IMG/VR virus record: IMGVR_UViG_3300027759_004016 | Span: 1-39,613 of that record | Source of the DNA: a virus | Length of the DNA: 39,613 nucleotides | Direction: 5' to 3' (one strand) | Part shown: piece after piece, positions 1-8,480 of the stretch | How positions within the stretch are numbered: the first letter of the stretch is position 1 | How the letters are laid out: every line of letters starts with the position of its first letter | Notes under the pieces: model-generated | The model's input: only the letters and a program-made list of their open reading frames with translations | The model's database searches: none | What the model was told of the DNA's origin: nothing | Made by a program: the position numbers and the translations under genes

Positions 1-2
1 AA

Positions 3-263
3 GATGGAATTATAACAGATGCCAGGTTCAAAACATACGGATGCGGAAGTGCGATTGCCTCATCCTCTCTTGTTACCGAGTGGGTTAAAGGACGAACGCT
101 TGACCAAGCCGCAGCTCTTAAAAATTCAGAGATTGCTCAGGAACTCGCACTGCCACCAGTCAAGATTCATTGTTCTATTCTTGCTGAAGATGCTATACGA
201 GCAGCCGTAGAAGATTACAAAAAGAAACACAGTGAATATGCTGACACACTTTCGGCAACATGA
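3..263 (+). CDS. iscU: IscU Fe-S cluster scaffold protein (5'-truncated by window edge)
   Basis: This is the C-terminal 86 residues of an IscU/NifU-type scaffold, on which iron-sulfur clusters are built before transfer to target proteins. The reading frame is open from base 3 to the TGA at 261-263. It shows the IscU signatures FKTYGCGSAIASSSLVTEWV, the LPPVKIHCSILAEDA motif that contains the HscA-recognition LPPVK, and two of the three cluster-ligand cysteines (YGC and HCS). The first cysteine would lie upstream of the window. The ending VEDYKKKHSEYADTLSAT is close to the usual IscU C-terminus, so the gene looks intact as far as it is visible. It overlaps the start of the radical SAM gene and is followed by iscA. 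Family assignment is very secure; that it is viral rather than host is inferred from the neighbourhood. Confidence 0.93.
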   Translation, partial: DGIITDARFKTYGCGSAIASSSLVTEWVKGRTLDQAAALKNSEIAQELALPPVKIHCSILAEDAIRAAVEDYKKKHSEYADTLSAT

Positions 264-1983
264 TGTTGTTGAACAAGACATCGTTGTTGCACCAAAAAAT
301 AAATTAAAAATACTATTCTACCATGCTGGTGGCCACACAGCCTGGCTGTATCCAGCCGCGCTTCAATTAAAAACATATATTGATTTATTTTATCAAGACG
401 TTGCGGATCAGTTAGAATGGTTGATTCCTATACAACAAGAAGTGTCAGATGAGAATTTAATTGAACATATTGAACAAACCGGCACTGATATCTTGTGCAC
501 CAGTCATTACCTTTGGAATCATGCATTTTTAACCTCCCAACTGTTTCGCATTAGATCCAAACTAAAACACACTATCAAGGTGGTGGCGGGCGGTCCCAGC
601 ATTGATGTTAACAACAATCACAGTTTTTTTGAACAATATCCTTACATTGACTATGCAGTGTACAGTGCTGGAGAACAGGCATTTGCAGACATAGTTGATC
701 ATCTAGTTACTAATAAACCCATGATTGCGTTTAATACATCAAACTGTGCATGGAAAAATCACAACACTGGAAAATCCATTGTTGCTGATTACAAATTTGT
801 AAAAATGATAGAAACCAGTCCTTTTGTACACAACAAGGATTTGTTTTCTGCAATGGTGTCAGACGCTAAAAAGAAAAATGCACCGGTATGGTTACCTTAC
901 ACACTCACGAGAGGTTGTCCGTACTCTTGTACATTTTGTGACTGGAACAGCGGTCTTGGCAACAAAGTGTCAAGAAGAAAAAACACTTACCAACAAGAAA
1001 TTGACTTGTTTCAACAGTTGGGAGTGACCAATATATACCTGTCAGACGCCAATGTTGGCCAGTACACTGAAGATGTCGAAATGATTGATTATTTCGCTCA
1101 AAAAAATCTCAATGAAAATGCAGGGTTTCATGTGGGTGGAAATTTTAGTAAGTTGAAAAAAGAAAATAATTTAAAAATTTTCAACATCATGGCACGTGGT
1201 CACCTGGTCAACAAAACTTTAAATTTTTCAGTGCAAGACATTAACCAACAAGTACTAGATAACATCAATCGTCCAGATGTGGGGTGGAAAACACATGTGG
1301 CCATGGCCGACGAACTGCGAGAAAAATACCCCCACTTGATTGTCAAAGCACAACTGATTTATGGATTGCCTGGACAAACTCCCGCCACATGGAAACACAC
1401 TCTTGAACAAGTGACACAGCAAAATATTTTACCTGTTATTTTTTTAAATGAACCGTTGCCGGCCAGTCCGGCTTTATATGATCCAGAATATCAGCGTAAA
1501 TTTCAATATGAATATGTTCACAGTAATAGAATGCTAATGCACCGAGGAAAAATTTACTCTAGTAAAATTCCAAAAAAAAGCAGTTCATTTGATCAACAAG
1601 ATCTTGTACAAATGAACTTGCTGTCTACAATCTATTTGGCTCTCAGCGTGATTAACTTTGCAATACAAAAAACCAATTCTACGATTTTAAATACTACTCA
1701 TATTGTTGATGATTTTTTAACCAGCACATACTATAAAAATCTTTACAACAATCTTTATCACAATTGGACTGTGGAAAACAATTTTTATTACACAGTAGAT
1801 TTTTCTGGAAATCCAACACAGATTTCTGATTTAGAACTAGGACTAAAATTGGCTACAGACGTTTCTTTTTTGAAGTACGTATCCACTTTTCTTTTGATAG
1901 ACCATCAACGTGAATTTTTAAAAATGGCAGTTAATTCTGGGTTCCAAAAAATGTTAAGTGAAATCTGTTCAGACGTTGATTAA
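232..1983 (+). CDS. Radical SAM enzyme with probable B12-binding-type N-terminal domain
   Basis: Residues ~25-165 resemble a cobalamin-binding-type Rossmann domain (KILFYHAGGHTAWLYP, VVAGGPSID, YSAGEQAF). A radical SAM core follows with the cluster motif RGCPYSCTFCDW, cysteines 229, 233 and 236 counted from the GTG at 232 (CX3CX2C). Further signatures are IYLSDANVG, GGNFSKL and LIYGLPGQTPATW. The 583-residue length fits B12-dependent radical SAM proteins; the last ~170 residues are of unknown role. The start is GTG 232 or ATG 238, both inside iscU. There is no canonical DXHXXG cobalamin motif that I can see, so B12 use is uncertain. The substrate cannot be named. Placement between iscU and iscA suggests the phage supplies Fe-S assembly factors for this enzyme (inference). 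The gene is more A+T-rich than most neighbours, a possible sign of separate acquisition. Confidence 0.85.
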   Translation: MNMLTHFRQHDVVEQDIVVAPKNKLKILFYHAGGHTAWLYPAALQLKTYIDLFYQDVADQLEWLIPIQQEVSDENLIEHIEQTGTDILCTSHYLWNHAFLTSQLFRIRSKLKHTIKVVAGGPSIDVNNNHSFFEQYPYIDYAVYSAGEQAFADIVDHLVTNKPMIAFNTSNCAWKNHNTGKSIVADYKFVKMIETSPFVHNKDLFSAMVSDAKKKNAPVWLPYTLTRGCPYSCTFCDWNSGLGNKVSRRKNTYQQEIDLFQQLGVTNIYLSDANVGQYTEDVEMIDYFAQKNLNENAGFHVGGNFSKLKKENNLKIFNIMARGHLVNKTLNFSVQDINQQVLDNINRPDVGWKTHVAMADELREKYPHLIVKAQLIYGLPGQTPATWKHTLEQVTQQNILPVIFLNEPLPASPALYDPEYQRKFQYEYVHSNRMLMHRGKIYSSKIPKKSSSFDQQDLVQMNLLSTIYLALSVINFAIQKTNSTILNTTHIVDDFLTSTYYKNLYNNLYHNWTVENNFYYTVDFSGNPTQISDLELGLKLATDVSFLKYVSTFLLIDHQREFLKMAVNSGFQKMLSEICSDVD

Positions 1984-1991
1984 ATACCATT

Positions 1992-2315
1992 ATGATAACA
2001 ATAACTGATCAAGCGCAATCTAAAATACAAAAATTGGTAACAACCAAAGGCTATGCTGGTATACGATTGGGTGTAAAAACCACAGGTTGCTCAGGGCTTG
2101 CTTATGTGTTAGAATACGTTAAACAATATGACCCCGATGCTGCCACTATAAATTATGCTCAAAATAATTTTTGCGTGTTGGTTGATAAAAAACACGAGGT
2201 GTATTTGAAAGGTACCCAGGTAGACTATGTACGCCAAGGCCTCAATGAAGGTTTTGAATTCACCAATCCCAATGAACGTGACCGCTGTGGTTGCGGAGAA
2301 AGTTTTAGAGTTTAA
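1992..2315 (+). CDS. iscA: IscA/ErpA-type Fe-S cluster carrier
   Basis: This is a 107-residue A-type carrier, which receives or delivers iron-sulfur clusters or iron. The start MITITDQAQSKIQKLV and the core GIRLGVKTTGCSGLAYVLEY are typical. All three ligand cysteines are present: C33 (GCSG) and C99/C101 in CGCGESF, at almost the same positions as in E. coli IscA. Length is normal for the family. It starts 8 bases after the radical SAM stop codon. No strong Shine-Dalgarno is visible, but a TAAATA element lies at 1981-1986, just upstream. IscA versus ErpA cannot be separated by eye. With iscU it forms a split Isc pair around the radical SAM gene. Confidence 0.95.
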   Translation: MITITDQAQSKIQKLVTTKGYAGIRLGVKTTGCSGLAYVLEYVKQYDPDAATINYAQNNFCVLVDKKHEVYLKGTQVDYVRQGLNEGFEFTNPNERDRCGCGESFRV

Positions 2316-3033
2316 TTTGTTAAATCCCAGATTTGATTACCAACCAGTGCCACGTGTCACAATTGAAGGCAAACGATACTATGCCACACCCGATGGCAAC
2401 AAACTGCCCAGTGTCACCACTATACTTGACAAAACCAAAAGCGAGGAAAGCAAACGGGCCTTGCAAAATTGGCGCAACCGAGTGGGTCATGACCGAGCAC
2501 AGGCTATTACTACCGAAGCAGCCAACCGTGGCACACGTATGCACACATATCTTGAACAGTATGTTCGAGATGGTGTGATCAAAGAACGTGGCACAAATCC
2601 GTTCTCATGGGCCAGTCATGCCATGGCACAAAAAGTTGTAGAACACGGATTGAAGAATGTTTCGGAATTTTGGGGCATTGAAGTTCCGCTGTACTTTCCC
2701 AAGGTGTACGCAGGCACCACAGACGGCGCAGGCATACATTTGAATGAAGAAGCCATATTGGACTACAAGCAAACCAACAAGCCTAAAAAGCGTGAATGGA
2801 TTGATGATTACTTTGTGCAGTTGTGCGCCTATGCCGAAGCACACAACGAATTACATGGTACAAAAATACGAAAAGGCGTAGTTTTGATGTGTGTCAAACC
2901 ACAGTTGGATGAACAAATGAACATGATCTCCCAGCCAGAATACCAGGAATTTGTACTGGAAGGCAGCGAGTTTGATCGGTATCGTGATTTGTGGTGGAAA
3001 AAGGTGGAACAGTATTACTTGCTAAATATGTGA
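2272..3033 (+). CDS. PD-(D/E)XK exonuclease (phage Cas4/MGME1-like)
   Basis: This is a PD-(D/E)XK-fold nuclease of the kind found in T4-like aquatic phages and related to mitochondrial MGME1. The family start pattern is RYYATPDGNKLPSVTTIL. The RGTRMHTYLE helix is followed by the active-site strands GTTDGAG (Asp) and EAILDYKQTN (motif E-x-D-Y-K), then the QLCAYAEA helix typical of RecB-like nucleases. The likely role is processing of single-stranded DNA ends in replication or recombination. The frame is open from 2227, inside iscA. ATG 2245 (AAGG five bases upstream), ATG 2272, GTG 2287 and TTG 2317 are possible starts; homology begins only near FDYQPVPRV (~2329), so a short N-terminus is plausible. 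Family confidence is high; the start is uncertain. Confidence 0.85.
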   Translation: MNVTAVVAEKVLEFNLLNPRFDYQPVPRVTIEGKRYYATPDGNKLPSVTTILDKTKSEESKRALQNWRNRVGHDRAQAITTEAANRGTRMHTYLEQYVRDGVIKERGTNPFSWASHAMAQKVVEHGLKNVSEFWGIEVPLYFPKVYAGTTDGAGIHLNEEAILDYKQTNKPKKREWIDDYFVQLCAYAEAHNELHGTKIRKGVVLMCVKPQLDEQMNMISQPEYQEFVLEGSEFDRYRDLWWKKVEQYYLLNM

Positions 3034-3052
3034 TACCCGAAGGAATCACACT

Positions 3053-4804
3053 GTGGCAATTGTACAAATATCCAGAATTACCGCCCGCAAGGGTTTGCAA
3101 ATAGATTTACCTCAACCCCTGGCAGGTGCTGAACTAGGTTGGGCAGTTGACGATCGTAGGCTGTTCATTGGCAACGGCACATTGGAGGAAGGTGCCCCTA
3201 TAGTGGGCAATACAGAAGTCCTTACTGAATTTTCGGACATCCTGAGTTTTGCCGGTCAATACACTTACAAAGGCGAAGCAGCTGGATACACTGCACAAAC
3301 AGGTGCTACGCCCAGTAGCCCAATTTCTCAAAGTATCCAAAGCAGACTGGATAGTTATGCAGTGGCCACTGACTTTGGTATATTAGGAGACGGAGTAACT
3401 GATGACACAGCGGCTATCAATCGTGCATTGTACCAAATATTTTGTGTGCAAACCAACACAGCCATTCGCCGCAGTTTGTTTTTTCCTGCTGGCACTTACA
3501 TAGTCACAGACACAATAAAAATTCCTCCATATGCCAAACTCTACGGCGAAGGTGCCAACAGCAGTATTATCAAGTTCTTGGTACAAAATTGGGCAGCCAA
3601 CACTGCCTATGCTGAAGCCACACTGGTATACTACGTTCCTACCAGCACATACTATAGAAGTATTGCACCAGTGCCTGCCACAGGCATTGTGATTTCAAAT
3701 GCGTTGTACTGGGCTGCTGAATCATTGCCCAGTTATGTGGTACAGACTGCTGACAGTTTGCAACAAACAGGCGTGAACATTGCCACCAACGGTGCTGCCC
3801 CGCCACAGAATATTGAAATGTCTAGCATGGCCATTGTGACAGATCAGATGAATAACACATTGTTAATTGAAAATGCACAACAATGTTCTTTTAGCAATAT
3901 GGACTTTACTGGACCATTGACCACTGCTGATCTCACTACCTCTGTAGATGGCACAGTTGCAGTTGACTGGGCCAGTACCGCAAGTTTGCCATGCAAACAA
4001 GTAAATTTTAATAATTGTAAGTTTTCAGGATTTACCTACAGCATGAATACTGCACAACAAATACAAGGATGCGTGGTCAGCAATGGCCAACTTGACACAT
4101 TGTACCAAGGAGCAATACTAGGTGGTGCCGCTCCCAGCAATGGTGGACCCACTGGTGTAAAATTCATAGGCAATGTGTTTGACAACATCTACGAAGAAGG
4201 TATTTACATCAATGGTGTAAGTTTGAATGCCACAGGTTACAATGTTTTTTATGATGTAGGCAATCACTTCAGCGGGACTTCAACTCCTGCATCAGCAGTG
4301 ATTACAATTGACGCTATCAACAACATCAGCGTTGGTGACATGTTCCAACGTACCACAGCTTTCAGTGGTACCTATCCTAGAATCAAAATCTTTAATGCTG
4401 CCACACAAACTGTACCGGCTAGTATTGGCATTGACAGTGCTGCCCAGATTCAAATGGGCAGTTTTGTTAGGGAAACTGGTACACAAGCAACACTGAGTGC
4501 TGGTGCTACTGCTACCACATTGTTCACAGTGAGTTCAGCACAAATCAAAGCGTTCAGTATGGAATACACAATCACTAGAGAAACATCAGTAAGAACAGGC
4601 ACTCTAACAGTGGTCAATGATGCTGACGATTCAGCAGGAGACGGACTGAGTTATACAGACGATTTTGTACAAAATTCAGACACTGATGTAATATTAGAAG
4701 TCACTGATGTAGGCAGCACAATGAGTGTAAAGTATACTACCAATTCTGTTAGAGCCGCTGGTAAAATTTATTACAGTTTGACACATCTGGGCCGTAGTTA
4801 TTAA
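3053..4804 (+). CDS. Tail fibre / tailspike protein with pectate-lyase-type beta-helix
   Basis: This is a 583-residue virion protein starting at GTG 3053, with AAGGA eight bases upstream. Residues 1-60 match the short attachment domain common at the N-terminus of phage fibres (VQISRITARKGLQIDLPQPL, AELGWAVDDRRLFIGNG). From about residue 108 a pectate-lyase-3-like segment starts with FGILGDGVTDDTAAINRAL and YIVTDTIKIPPYAKLYGEG, followed by repetitive Ser/Thr/Asn-rich strands typical of a right-handed beta-helix. The C-terminal ~100 residues look like a beta-rich tip. It probably binds or degrades a host surface polysaccharide; the ligand cannot be read from the sequence. The unrelated 141-residue gene follows after 5 bases. 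Confidence 0.85.
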   Translation: MAIVQISRITARKGLQIDLPQPLAGAELGWAVDDRRLFIGNGTLEEGAPIVGNTEVLTEFSDILSFAGQYTYKGEAAGYTAQTGATPSSPISQSIQSRLDSYAVATDFGILGDGVTDDTAAINRALYQIFCVQTNTAIRRSLFFPAGTYIVTDTIKIPPYAKLYGEGANSSIIKFLVQNWAANTAYAEATLVYYVPTSTYYRSIAPVPATGIVISNALYWAAESLPSYVVQTADSLQQTGVNIATNGAAPPQNIEMSSMAIVTDQMNNTLLIENAQQCSFSNMDFTGPLTTADLTTSVDGTVAVDWASTASLPCKQVNFNNCKFSGFTYSMNTAQQIQGCVVSNGQLDTLYQGAILGGAAPSNGGPTGVKFIGNVFDNIYEEGIYINGVSLNATGYNVFYDVGNHFSGTSTPASAVITIDAINNISVGDMFQRTTAFSGTYPRIKIFNAATQTVPASIGIDSAAQIQMGSFVRETGTQATLSAGATATTLFTVSSAQIKAFSMEYTITRETSVRTGTLTVVNDADDSAGDGLSYTDDFVQNSDTDVILEVTDVGSTMSVKYTTNSVRAAGKIYYSLTHLGRSY

Positions 4805-4809
4805 AAACA

Positions 4810-5235
4810 ATGTGGCCTAGAGACTTCAGTGAGCGGCTGGAGAGTTGGGCACAGTTAAGACAGCAATGTCGTCAACTGGACTCAGAGCCTGCTTTGATCA
4901 AAATTAATCAGTGGTGGTTCCAGACTCCTTGGACAGCCTATCATTTGCACTGGGACGACCAAGCAGATTGGCCTGATCCTTGGCAATTATTGAGTGATGA
5001 CCAGTATTGTCCGGTTGCAAGAGGGCTGGGAATCATGTATACTATTACTATGCTAGACCGTGAAGACCTGCAGGATGCCTGCATGATTGAGTATCAAAGT
5101 GACAATTTAGTCCTGGTTGCCCAAGAGAAATATATACTGAATTGGGATCCTGATCAAGTGTTAAATATCAGTCTGGGTAAGTCAAAACCCCGACACCGTG
5201 TCAGTCAAGAACAAATAAAACAAAAAATTCGTTAG
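4810..5235 (+). CDS. Hypothetical phage protein, Trp-rich
   Basis: A 141-residue acidic protein rich in tryptophan and aspartate (KINQWWFQTPWTAYHLHWDD, ADWPDPWQLL). No known domain was recognised, and there is no signal peptide or membrane segment. It sits 5 bases after the tail fibre gene and 6 bases before nrdA, so it is probably co-transcribed with both. A tail- or fibre-assembly role is possible only by position. Confidence 0.75.
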   Translation: MWPRDFSERLESWAQLRQQCRQLDSEPALIKINQWWFQTPWTAYHLHWDDQADWPDPWQLLSDDQYCPVARGLGIMYTITMLDREDLQDACMIEYQSDNLVLVAQEKYILNWDPDQVLNISLGKSKPRHRVSQEQIKQKIR

Positions 5236-5241
5236 GAAGAG

Positions 5242-7563
5242 ATGAAAAGTATTACAGTTGTAAAGCGCAGTGGCCTTCGTGAGCCTTTGCAAATTGAAAA
5301 ATGGCAAGCACAAGTGGCCAAAGTGTGTGCCGGAACAGCTGACGTAAGTCAGAGCATGATAGAAATCAAAGCACAGTTGCATTTTTATGATGGTATCACC
5401 ACCAAAGAAATTGATGGTATTACCCTACGTGCCATTGTGGACCTGATTGATGTGGAATCCAATCCTGATGTTGGACACACCAACTATCAGTACGTGGCAG
5501 GCAAGCAAAGATTATCAATGCTACGCAAAGATGTCTACGGTTCATACGATCCTCCACACTTGTATGACATTGTGAAAACCAATGTGGCCACTGGCCTGTA
5601 CACTCCTGAACTCTTAGAGTGGTATTCGGAAGATGACTGGAACCGCATGAACGACATGATTGATCATGCCAAAGACGAAAGCTACAGTTATGCCGCAGTG
5701 GAGCAGTTGATTGAAAAATATCTAGTAAAAAATCGTAGTACAGGACAAATATATGAAACTCCGCAAGTTAGGTACATGGTGGCAGCGGCCACGGTGTTTC
5801 ACACAGAAGAGCCTAACACGGCCAGGATGCGTTACATAAAGGAATATTACAATGCGGCTAGTGACGGACTTTTTACTTTGGCCACGCCGGTGTTGGCAGG
5901 CCTTGGTACTCCTACTAAACAGTTTAGTAGTTGCGTACTTATTAGGTCGGATGATGATTTGGACAGTATTTTCGCGTCCGGAGAAATGATGGCCAAGTAT
6001 GCCAGCAAACGTGCTGGCATAGGCCTGGAGATAGGTCGCTTGCGTCCACTGGGCAGTCCCATCCGTGGTGGTGAAATCATGCACACAGGCATGATTCCTT
6101 TTTTGAAAAAGTGGTTTGGTGATTTACGTAGTTGTAGTCAAGGAGGTATTCGCAATGCAAGTGCTACTGTTTTCTATCCTATTTGGCACCTTCAGTTTGA
6201 TGATCTTATTGTGCTTAAAAATAACCAAGGTACAGAAGAGACCCGGGTCAGGCACATGGATTACGGTGTGGTCCTTTCGGCCTTTTTCTGGAGACGTTTC
6301 AAGAACAAAGAAAACATCACATTCTTTGACCCCAACCAAGTGCCTGACTTGTACGAAGCATTTTATCAAAACACAGAACGCTTTGAAGATCTGTATGTGA
6401 AATACGAAAAAGCGCCCGGTCTCCGTAAGAAAACGATGGCTGCGGAGGAAGTGTTTAGGTCAGGCATTTTGAAAGAACGCACTGACACCGGACGCATTTA
6501 TCTTGTGTTTATTGACAATGTCATGAACCAAGGTCCTTTTGATCCTGAATATCATACCATTTACCAGAGTAACCTTTGCTGTGAAATACTTCTTCCTACT
6601 AAACCCTTTAAACGTCTGGATGACCGTGATGGTCGTATTGCTCTTTGCACACTTGGCTCAATCAACTGGGGTGCGTTCCGTAATCCAGAAGACATGCGTC
6701 GGGCTTGTCGCATACTTCAGCGTAGCCTGTGTAACATTCTTGACTATCAAGACTTTCTCTCCATCCAGTCTCAACTATCCAACGACGAGATCCAGCCCTT
6801 GGGCATTGGAATCACCAACCTGGCCTACTGGCACGCCAAACGCAGTCTCAAATACGGAGAACGAGACGCCTTGGCTGAAGTCAAGACGTGGATGGAACAT
6901 CAAGCCTACTACTTGACCGAAGCCACTGTGGAACTGGCCAAGGAACGTGGTCGTTGTAAAGACTCAGATAAGACACGCTATGGACAAGGAGTATTTCCTT
7001 GGGAACTACGTGCCCAAGGTGTGAACGAACTCACAGACTTCACACCAGATCCTGCACTAGACTGGAATACCCTGCGTGGCAACATGCAAGCCCATGGTGT
7101 GCGCAATGCCACCTTGATGGCAGTGGCACCTGTGGAGTCAAGTTCAGTGGTTATCAATAGCACCAATGGGATTGAAATGCCCATGAGTTTGATCTCAGTC
7201 AAAGAAAGCAAGGCAGGGAGCCTTACACAAGTTGTGCCCGAGTACCACAGACTCAAGAACCGATATCAAATGATGTGGGCACAAAAAGATTGTGTGGGCT
7301 ACTTGAAAACAGCCGCAGTATTGGCAGCATATATTGATCAGTCAATATCCACCAACACATTCTACAATCCTGCACACTTTGCAGATCGCAAAGTACCTAC
7401 CACCTTGATTGCTCGAAATCTAATGCAAGCACATCACTGGGGTATCAAGACATTTTATTACAGTCTGATCAACAAACAAGGTGCCCGAGCAGCCAAAGAA
7501 GAAGCACCCTTGGAAGTGATTGACTTTGACGATGCGGAAGACTGCGAATCTTGTAAACTATAA
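5242..7563 (+). CDS. nrdA: Ribonucleotide reductase class Ia, large (alpha) subunit
   Basis: This enzyme reduces ribonucleoside diphosphates to deoxyribonucleotides for phage DNA synthesis. It has 773 residues, near the usual ~760. An N-terminal ATP-cone-like region is present (VKRSGLREPLQIEKW). The catalytic core shows ATPVLAGLGTPTKQFSSCVLI (redox Cys), SNLCCEILLPTKP (Asn, thiyl-radical Cys and Glu), GRIALCTLGSIN (second redox Cys) and TLMAVAPVESSSVVINSTNG. The tail ends DCESCKL, giving the C-terminal CX2C (C768, C771) that is re-reduced by thioredoxin or glutaredoxin. The start is ATG 5242 behind AGGAAGAG. It is transcribed with a methyltransferase, nrdB and a glutaredoxin, so the full reduction chain is in one operon. 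Confidence 0.97.
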   Translation: MKSITVVKRSGLREPLQIEKWQAQVAKVCAGTADVSQSMIEIKAQLHFYDGITTKEIDGITLRAIVDLIDVESNPDVGHTNYQYVAGKQRLSMLRKDVYGSYDPPHLYDIVKTNVATGLYTPELLEWYSEDDWNRMNDMIDHAKDESYSYAAVEQLIEKYLVKNRSTGQIYETPQVRYMVAAATVFHTEEPNTARMRYIKEYYNAASDGLFTLATPVLAGLGTPTKQFSSCVLIRSDDDLDSIFASGEMMAKYASKRAGIGLEIGRLRPLGSPIRGGEIMHTGMIPFLKKWFGDLRSCSQGGIRNASATVFYPIWHLQFDDLIVLKNNQGTEETRVRHMDYGVVLSAFFWRRFKNKENITFFDPNQVPDLYEAFYQNTERFEDLYVKYEKAPGLRKKTMAAEEVFRSGILKERTDTGRIYLVFIDNVMNQGPFDPEYHTIYQSNLCCEILLPTKPFKRLDDRDGRIALCTLGSINWGAFRNPEDMRRACRILQRSLCNILDYQDFLSIQSQLSNDEIQPLGIGITNLAYWHAKRSLKYGERDALAEVKTWMEHQAYYLTEATVELAKERGRCKDSDKTRYGQGVFPWELRAQGVNELTDFTPDPALDWNTLRGNMQAHGVRNATLMAVAPVESSSVVINSTNGIEMPMSLISVKESKAGSLTQVVPEYHRLKNRYQMMWAQKDCVGYLKTAAVLAAYIDQSISTNTFYNPAHFADRKVPTTLIARNLMQAHHWGIKTFYYSLINKQGARAAKEEAPLEVIDFDDAEDCESCKL

Positions 7564-7565
7564 TC

Positions 7566-8480
7566 ATGGACTTTCTAGATCGCGTTGATTTTGACAATCA
7601 CGATGGGGTATATCTCTCCATGCTAAATGACGTCTCGCGAAATCACTTCTATGATCAAATATTGACTGAAGTGCGAGATCAGCATTGTGTGGAGATTGGA
7701 TTTGGCACAGGCCTGTTGAGCATGCTGGCCTTGAAACATGGTGCTCGTAGCATTGTGGCCTACGAGTCAGATCCTGATCGTTATCGGTTGGGCTGTGAAG
7801 TAATCAAGGTACTCAAACTGCAAGACCGCATCACACTAATCAATCAACGCTATGATCATGCCTGTGAGCATGACCAAACCGTGGTGTTCACTGAAACTGT
7901 AGATGACAACATCTGGGGCGAAGGACTTTACAACAGCTTGCCCAGGCAGCCGTGCAAGAGATTTTTGCCCGGGCAGTATTTCTTAGAAATATATGCTGTG
8001 CCGATATCCACGGACATTGCCAGCAGTTTGATTCAAGCACATGAACAACATAAGTTCTCTCCAGGCGTGGACGTTGATCCTCGCTTTGTGGCATACATCG
8101 ACTTGTTGTTGTCAAAGAGATACAAAAAACCCATCAAGTCAAAAGTGGGATTGCCTGTGGGTGCGACAGAACTAACACCCATACCAACCTATGTAGACTG
8201 GGCTACCAACAACACCTATGCTGGTCGATATGTAATTGATGCCAACGCACAGTTTGTGAATGAGTCTGTTCGCCGACTGCGAGTTGACACAGACAAGCAG
8301 CCAGTGTTGATTGTGCCCAGAGCAGGCATGCAACACGGCGGTAATAGACTTTATTTGGACACAGGACATTGGAAACTGCCGGCAAACCCTGCGGTGATCA
8401 ATGCACCCAACAGCCAGGTAATGGTGGAACATGATCTCCACACAGGAAAAATAACATATAAAATAAAGGAACTAACATGA
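7566..8480 (+). CDS. SAM-dependent methyltransferase (PRMT-like Rossmann fold) inserted between nrdA and nrdB
   Basis: A 304-residue protein with a class I methyltransferase core. Motif I is CVEIGFGTGLLSMLAL (E43-G49), and an acidic SAM-ribose strand is at IVAYESD. A double-E-like stretch VVFTETVDDNIWGEGL sits where protein arginine methyltransferases carry their catalytic glutamates. The C-terminal half (QYFLEIYAVPIS onward) resembles the beta-barrel of PRMT-type enzymes. The substrate is unknown; an arginine or other protein side chain is possible but unproven. It starts 2 bases after nrdA and overlaps nrdB by 4 bases (ATGA), so it is translationally coupled to both reductase genes. Confidence 0.8.
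   Translation: MDFLDRVDFDNHDGVYLSMLNDVSRNHFYDQILTEVRDQHCVEIGFGTGLLSMLALKHGARSIVAYESDPDRYRLGCEVIKVLKLQDRITLINQRYDHACEHDQTVVFTETVDDNIWGEGLYNSLPRQPCKRFLPGQYFLEIYAVPISTDIASSLIQAHEQHKFSPGVDVDPRFVAYIDLLLSKRYKKPIKSKVGLPVGATELTPIPTYVDWATNNTYAGRYVIDANAQFVNESVRRLRVDTDKQPVLIVPRAGMQHGGNRLYLDTGHWKLPANPAVINAPNSQVMVEHDLHTGKITYKIKELT

Noticed and set aside
19-210. 63-codon plus-strand ORF at the window start
   Set aside because: It lies in another frame of the clear IscU coding sequence and has no homology or ribosome-binding site.
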